Shown one piece after another: positions 59,881 through 64,000 of a stretch of 64,000 bases of DNA. The stretch's first letter is position 1. Each line of letters starts with the position of its first letter. Under the pieces are notes generated by a model. That model had not been told where the DNA came from. It did not search any database and saw nothing but the letters and a program-made list of their open reading frames with translations. This stretch comes from Camarhynchus parvulus (Eukaryota; Chordata; Aves; Passeriformes; Thraupidae). The translations under genes were made by a program, and so were the position numbers. The stretch lies in NCBI RefSeq assembly GCF_901933205.1, contig NC_044571.1, positions 14,697,235 to 14,761,234 on the forward strand, read 5' to 3'.

Positions 59881-62800
59881 TTAAATTTCCCCTCACCTGC
59901 TTCCTTCAGTGGGTTCTTCGGAGAGGGTTCGCTGGCAGCGATCAGGAGGTTGCGCGGGGGAATAAAAGTCGTTTGTGGTGGCAAGATGAAAGCGCATTGT
60001 GGAAGCGCTTCAGTAACGAGAGCGTAACGGGGTTCCCTTTAACCGCTGACGTTGTGTCAGAAATTTAGCACCGACCTGGTTGCACAACAAAATCGTTCCG
60101 TGCGGCTGCCTGGAACCGCCGCTTTTAAGCAGATGCTTCCTGGGCCCCGAGTTTCCTTCCCAGGCCGCGGTCAGTGCCAGTTCTCGGGCCGTGTGCCTGT
60201 GTTGGATCAGGCTGACGCGGAGCTCGTTTTCCCTCACGGCTTTGCATCGGTGCCTGCGAAGGTGTTGGTGACACACCGGGGTGTGCACGGCATCAGCGCT
60301 GTCCTTGCGACAATCAGTGGGCAAGATCCTGGGAGAGATACTACTGGGACAGCTGACACAAATTAACCAAAGGGATTTTCCGTACCGTGTGGCATTACAT
60401 TAAAAAACTAAGCAAAGGACAGGAGGGACTTGTTATTTACAGTGTTTGACTTCTAGAGCAAATGAGAGAAAACAGCCCTGGGCAGCCTCTCAGCGTTGGC
60501 ATTTGTGGGCACAGAGCAGGAGTTGATGTCAGTAGTGCATGCTGGCTTTCACTTTTTCTGTTTGCTCAATTCCTTTGTCTTTCATCTCAGCTCGGGGCTT
60601 ATCTACCCTTTACATTTAGATTTTCCATCATTCCAACAACCCCACTTTTTGATGCAAGACATCCATGCTGACTGATGCCTTTTGAGAAGGTTGGGAAGAA
60701 CTTCATTTGGACATAAAAGCTGAAGAATTACAGGAAGTGTATCCAGCCCTGCATGCAACCGAATTTGAGTTTATGCACTGACATAGATGACTTTGGGATG
60801 TCCCCAGTATCTAAAAGGATTTACAAACAGTAACAGCATATTGAGATCTGATAATGATTTTTTTTCTGCACTGGTTCCCAGTCTAACAAATTCATCAAAT
60901 CATTGAGAAATTAAGTATATGTGGTTTATTCTACACCTTATTGGTTGAAAACTCAAGTTGTTCCATAGACCAACATGAATTTAATATAAATATACAGACT
61001 ATAAACCAGTGGTGGTCTTCAGAAGCAATGGAGTGGAATTGTATTCAAACAGTTGTGAACATAAGTACTTTTCCTAGTGTCATATCCTCATGGAAATAAA
61101 GCAAAATAAAATGGACATGTTTTATTGAACCAGTTGGTGACCAGGTTTTGTAACATTATTTTATTTTTGCTTCTACATTCAGTTAGCGTACCATAAAAAT
61201 ACAGACTTGAATTTTATTAAGTTTTCATAGAAACGGGAAGTGCAACTAAAAAAGGAATTAAAATAAAATACACAGTTTGTATTTTACTGCTGGAAAGTTT
61301 ATCTCAAGAAAACAAACAAAAATAAGAATTTTTTAAAATGCAGAAGATGGATGAACGGTTCCATGAGTTCTGAGTGAGCTGCCAGCCCCAGTTCTGACTT
61401 GGGTAACTTGAGCAGGTGTTTTGCCCAAGGCAGAGAGGCAAAATTTATCCTTGTTCCCATGGAGTTAAATTGTTGTGGACTGTGACATGTCACACTGAGT
61501 GGTTGCATTTTAAAAGTAAAGGTATTCATGATTAAAGATTCCCAGTTTAGAATGGTTTAGGAGGTAGCACAGATTCTGATACACATTTCCCCCAGGCTTG
61601 GTTTTGCTTAGAGCTGGTATTGAGCTGAAGCAGTGGCCAGAGCAGAGTGCCCTGCAGTCACCATGTGAGTGCACAGTGTCCCCACGCTGTTCCAGAGCAG
61701 TTCAGCTGTCACAGTGTCAGCAGTCACAGCTGAGGGGTGCTCAGGGGAGGGCAAGGCTGAACCTCAACAGGGCATGGCTGAACCTTATCAAAGAATGCTG
61801 GAAAAGGTTAAACATCAGTTGGCATACAAGAGTATCTAAGTTCATGCAAAAAGCTCAGACAGGAAAAAAATTCTCTCATAAACAATACTACTGATTAAAT
61901 ATAATTTATCAAGTAAATACCAAATAAAATCTGTTAATAATACAGTAATTAATATATTCAAGTTCAATTAGTGATTTAATATCATAGGCATCTTTTTCTG
62001 ACATGGTAAATATGTTTATCTTGAGATTAATTAACAATATGTCTAATAATTAATATCTTCAACTTTGATCTGTTATGGAAGTAGATATGTGATTATTCAG
62101 ATATTACCATAGAAGACATGTTGCATAATGAAAAGTAAAACTAGCCTGAACAGCACTATCAAAAACTCTCATGTTAGAGGGGTTTGCAGGGCTTCAGGGA
62201 AATTATACCCAATTGCAGTTCATCACAAGCTCAGACCTAAAATCAGCTAAGATGTTGATTTTGTCGAGGAGAGGTTGTGAATTTTACCAGTTTGAAGATA
62301 CTACAATCAGAACATGAATTGATTGGATAAGTGTTTGAGCCTCAGGGAAAGAAAAAGGGGGTTTAGATATATTCTGAGTAGTCCTCATCTCTAGACTGTT
62401 GTGCATAGAGATGAGCTAAGGACAGGAAAGGACTGCTGGGATGAAATGTGATTCTGCAAGTGTTTATGTGTCTCTGTAACTTAGAGTGAAGGGGTGCTTT
62501 CACAGAGTACAGGAATGTTTCCAGAATCAGCCTCCAAGCCTACCTGAGAATTCAAAGTACAGACTAGAATGCATGAAAGAAGAAATCCGTGGGAAAAGAT
62601 GAAAGAGATGGTCCATTTGGTTAGAATGAAAAGATGAAATAGGTGGTCCTTCTGCAGGTTAGGAGATTGCTTCTGGAGGAAATAAAGAGATCAGAATAAA
62701 GAAAAAATCTGAGACACAGGAGGAGACATACAGAGACTGGCACATTACAGAGATGTGTGTAGTATTGGTTGTGAAAGTATGAAGGAAAAATATGTTTTCA

Positions 62801-64000
62801 TTACCATACCAATATTATTGTATAAAAAAAATCTCAAGATAGAAAGAAATTCAGATAGTGGGAATTATGGAGATAGGTTATATGTGTGATATTTTAAAGT
62901 GAAATCAAAACAAGAAAATAAAAAATATCCTTTCATCTTTGCTCTGTTTAAAACAGATAATAGCAGGATGTTACACTATTTTATTGGTTTGGGTGTTTTT
63001 TATGTTCCAATTACAATATAAAACAGTCGTGCTTTATTTAAATAGAAATGAGGTCGAAATACTCTGTTAAGGTTCAGGATTTGTTTGCAGTATTTAACCT
63101 GGTTACCAAAAATACTTGCTGGAAAGGTGGGACTTTGATTCTTAAAACAAATGAAATTTGTTCTTAAGTCACTATTCACATGAAAACATAGCTAAAGCAC
63201 AAGTGTTCCTAGAAATATGCCTTTACTAGATTATTGTGCAAAAAATAATAGTTGTACATGCTTTTTCACCAGCTGTCTCACAGTGTTGATCTATGGCAAA
63301 ACAAATGATAGGTGTTTCTCATTTCCTGTCAGTTTGCAGCATTTACCCCTCTGTGTTAAGTCTGTTAGGCAAATCTCAGCTGCATTTACATCTAAGAGAG
63401 GGTCCTCCAAAGCTGTTGAATTCCAAGGAGAAATAAGTATCAAAGAAAAGCAAAGGAAATGGAGGAACTTGAGAGATGTGGCTTGAATATTATTCTAGAA
63501 TACATTTCTGTAACAATATTAGTTTCAGGCTTATGCTACCCATTTTTAGATTATAGTCTTGCTTGCATCATCTGTAAAAATTTAGAAGTTATACATGAGG
63601 AAAATCTCCTGAAGAATAGCTATTCAGCTTTAGCTCTTATGTTGGGAGCCCTTTGCAACTTTAAAAGTCTATCCATGAATTTACCTAAATTACAGGAAAT
63701 AAAGGGCTTAGTCAGTGAAGGAGGAGGCCATAAAAGGGCATAATATCAAAAAATTGTTTCAAGGTTTGAGAAATTTTTTTTTTGCTTTAAATTACCTGCA
63801 AACTCGCTATGGACACAATCCCCTATTCTACTGCAGAATGCAAAATAAATTGAATAGTTTCAGTCTAACAGGTATTGTTTCATGCCTACTGTAACCTGAA
63901 ATAAATGCACATGGTACATTAGACCTATCAACTTTGAACCCCAAAACCTGTAGGGAAGCCTTAAACCCTAAGGAAGGGAAAGAGAAAGTGCCCTTAGCAG
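59881..64000. other. Upstream flank of MBTPS2, no gene seen
   Basis: About 59.9-60.4 kb is a CpG-island shore with moderate GC; a 104-codon plus-strand frame (60,052-60,366) there has no protein features and could equally be part of a divergent non-coding transcript. From 60.4 kb on it is AT-rich. SMPX, the neighbour expected from mammalian synteny in divergent orientation, was not found. Confidence 0.5.

Noticed and set aside
59881..64000. Expected divergent neighbour SMPX
   Set aside because: No frame resembling the small muscle protein was found; probably beyond the right edge.

Overview
The window looks like nuclear DNA of a bird, probably a songbird. It is AT-rich, intron-dominated vertebrate sequence with several CR1 LINE tails. 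It also has one well-bounded solo LTR and one reverse-orientation LTR relic, both of types I associate with passerine genomes. The main gene encodes a clear vertebrate site-2 protease.

Layout: (1) About 1-24,300 is an intergenic stretch with no gene I can support; it holds an LTR relic with a decayed coding frame (2.2-3.0 kb) and two CR1 copies (8.3 kb and 11.8 kb). (2) From 59,498 down to 24,312 on the minus strand lies MBTPS2 (site-2 protease, S2P). I could assemble it completely as 11 coding exons, 1,485 bp and 494 residues, with phases consistent at every junction. The zinc-binding HEVGH motif is in exon 4 and the second metal-ligand LDG motif is in exon 11. (3) Inside the 10.4 kb intron 9 of MBTPS2, on the opposite strand (29,166-31,511, poly(A) signal at 31,745), is a complete six-exon gene. 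It encodes a 188-residue single-pass type I membrane protein that I do not recognise. It is flanked by an LTR and CR1 fragments. (4) The MBTPS2 promoter is a CpG island (about 59,150-59,880) with a perfect CRE palindrome, an NRF1-type site and a minisatellite of nine 17-20 bp units, seven of which carry a GC box. (5) About 60-64 kb is non-coding upstream sequence.

MBTPS2 would act in the Golgi membrane, completing the two-step release of SREBP and ATF6 transcription factors. The nested gene has a signal peptide, a short charged ectodomain, one membrane span and a proline-rich tail. Nothing in the sequence links its function to S2P; the relation is positional (antisense, intronic). The most interesting result is this nested gene together with its small symmetric exons and repeat-rich surroundings.
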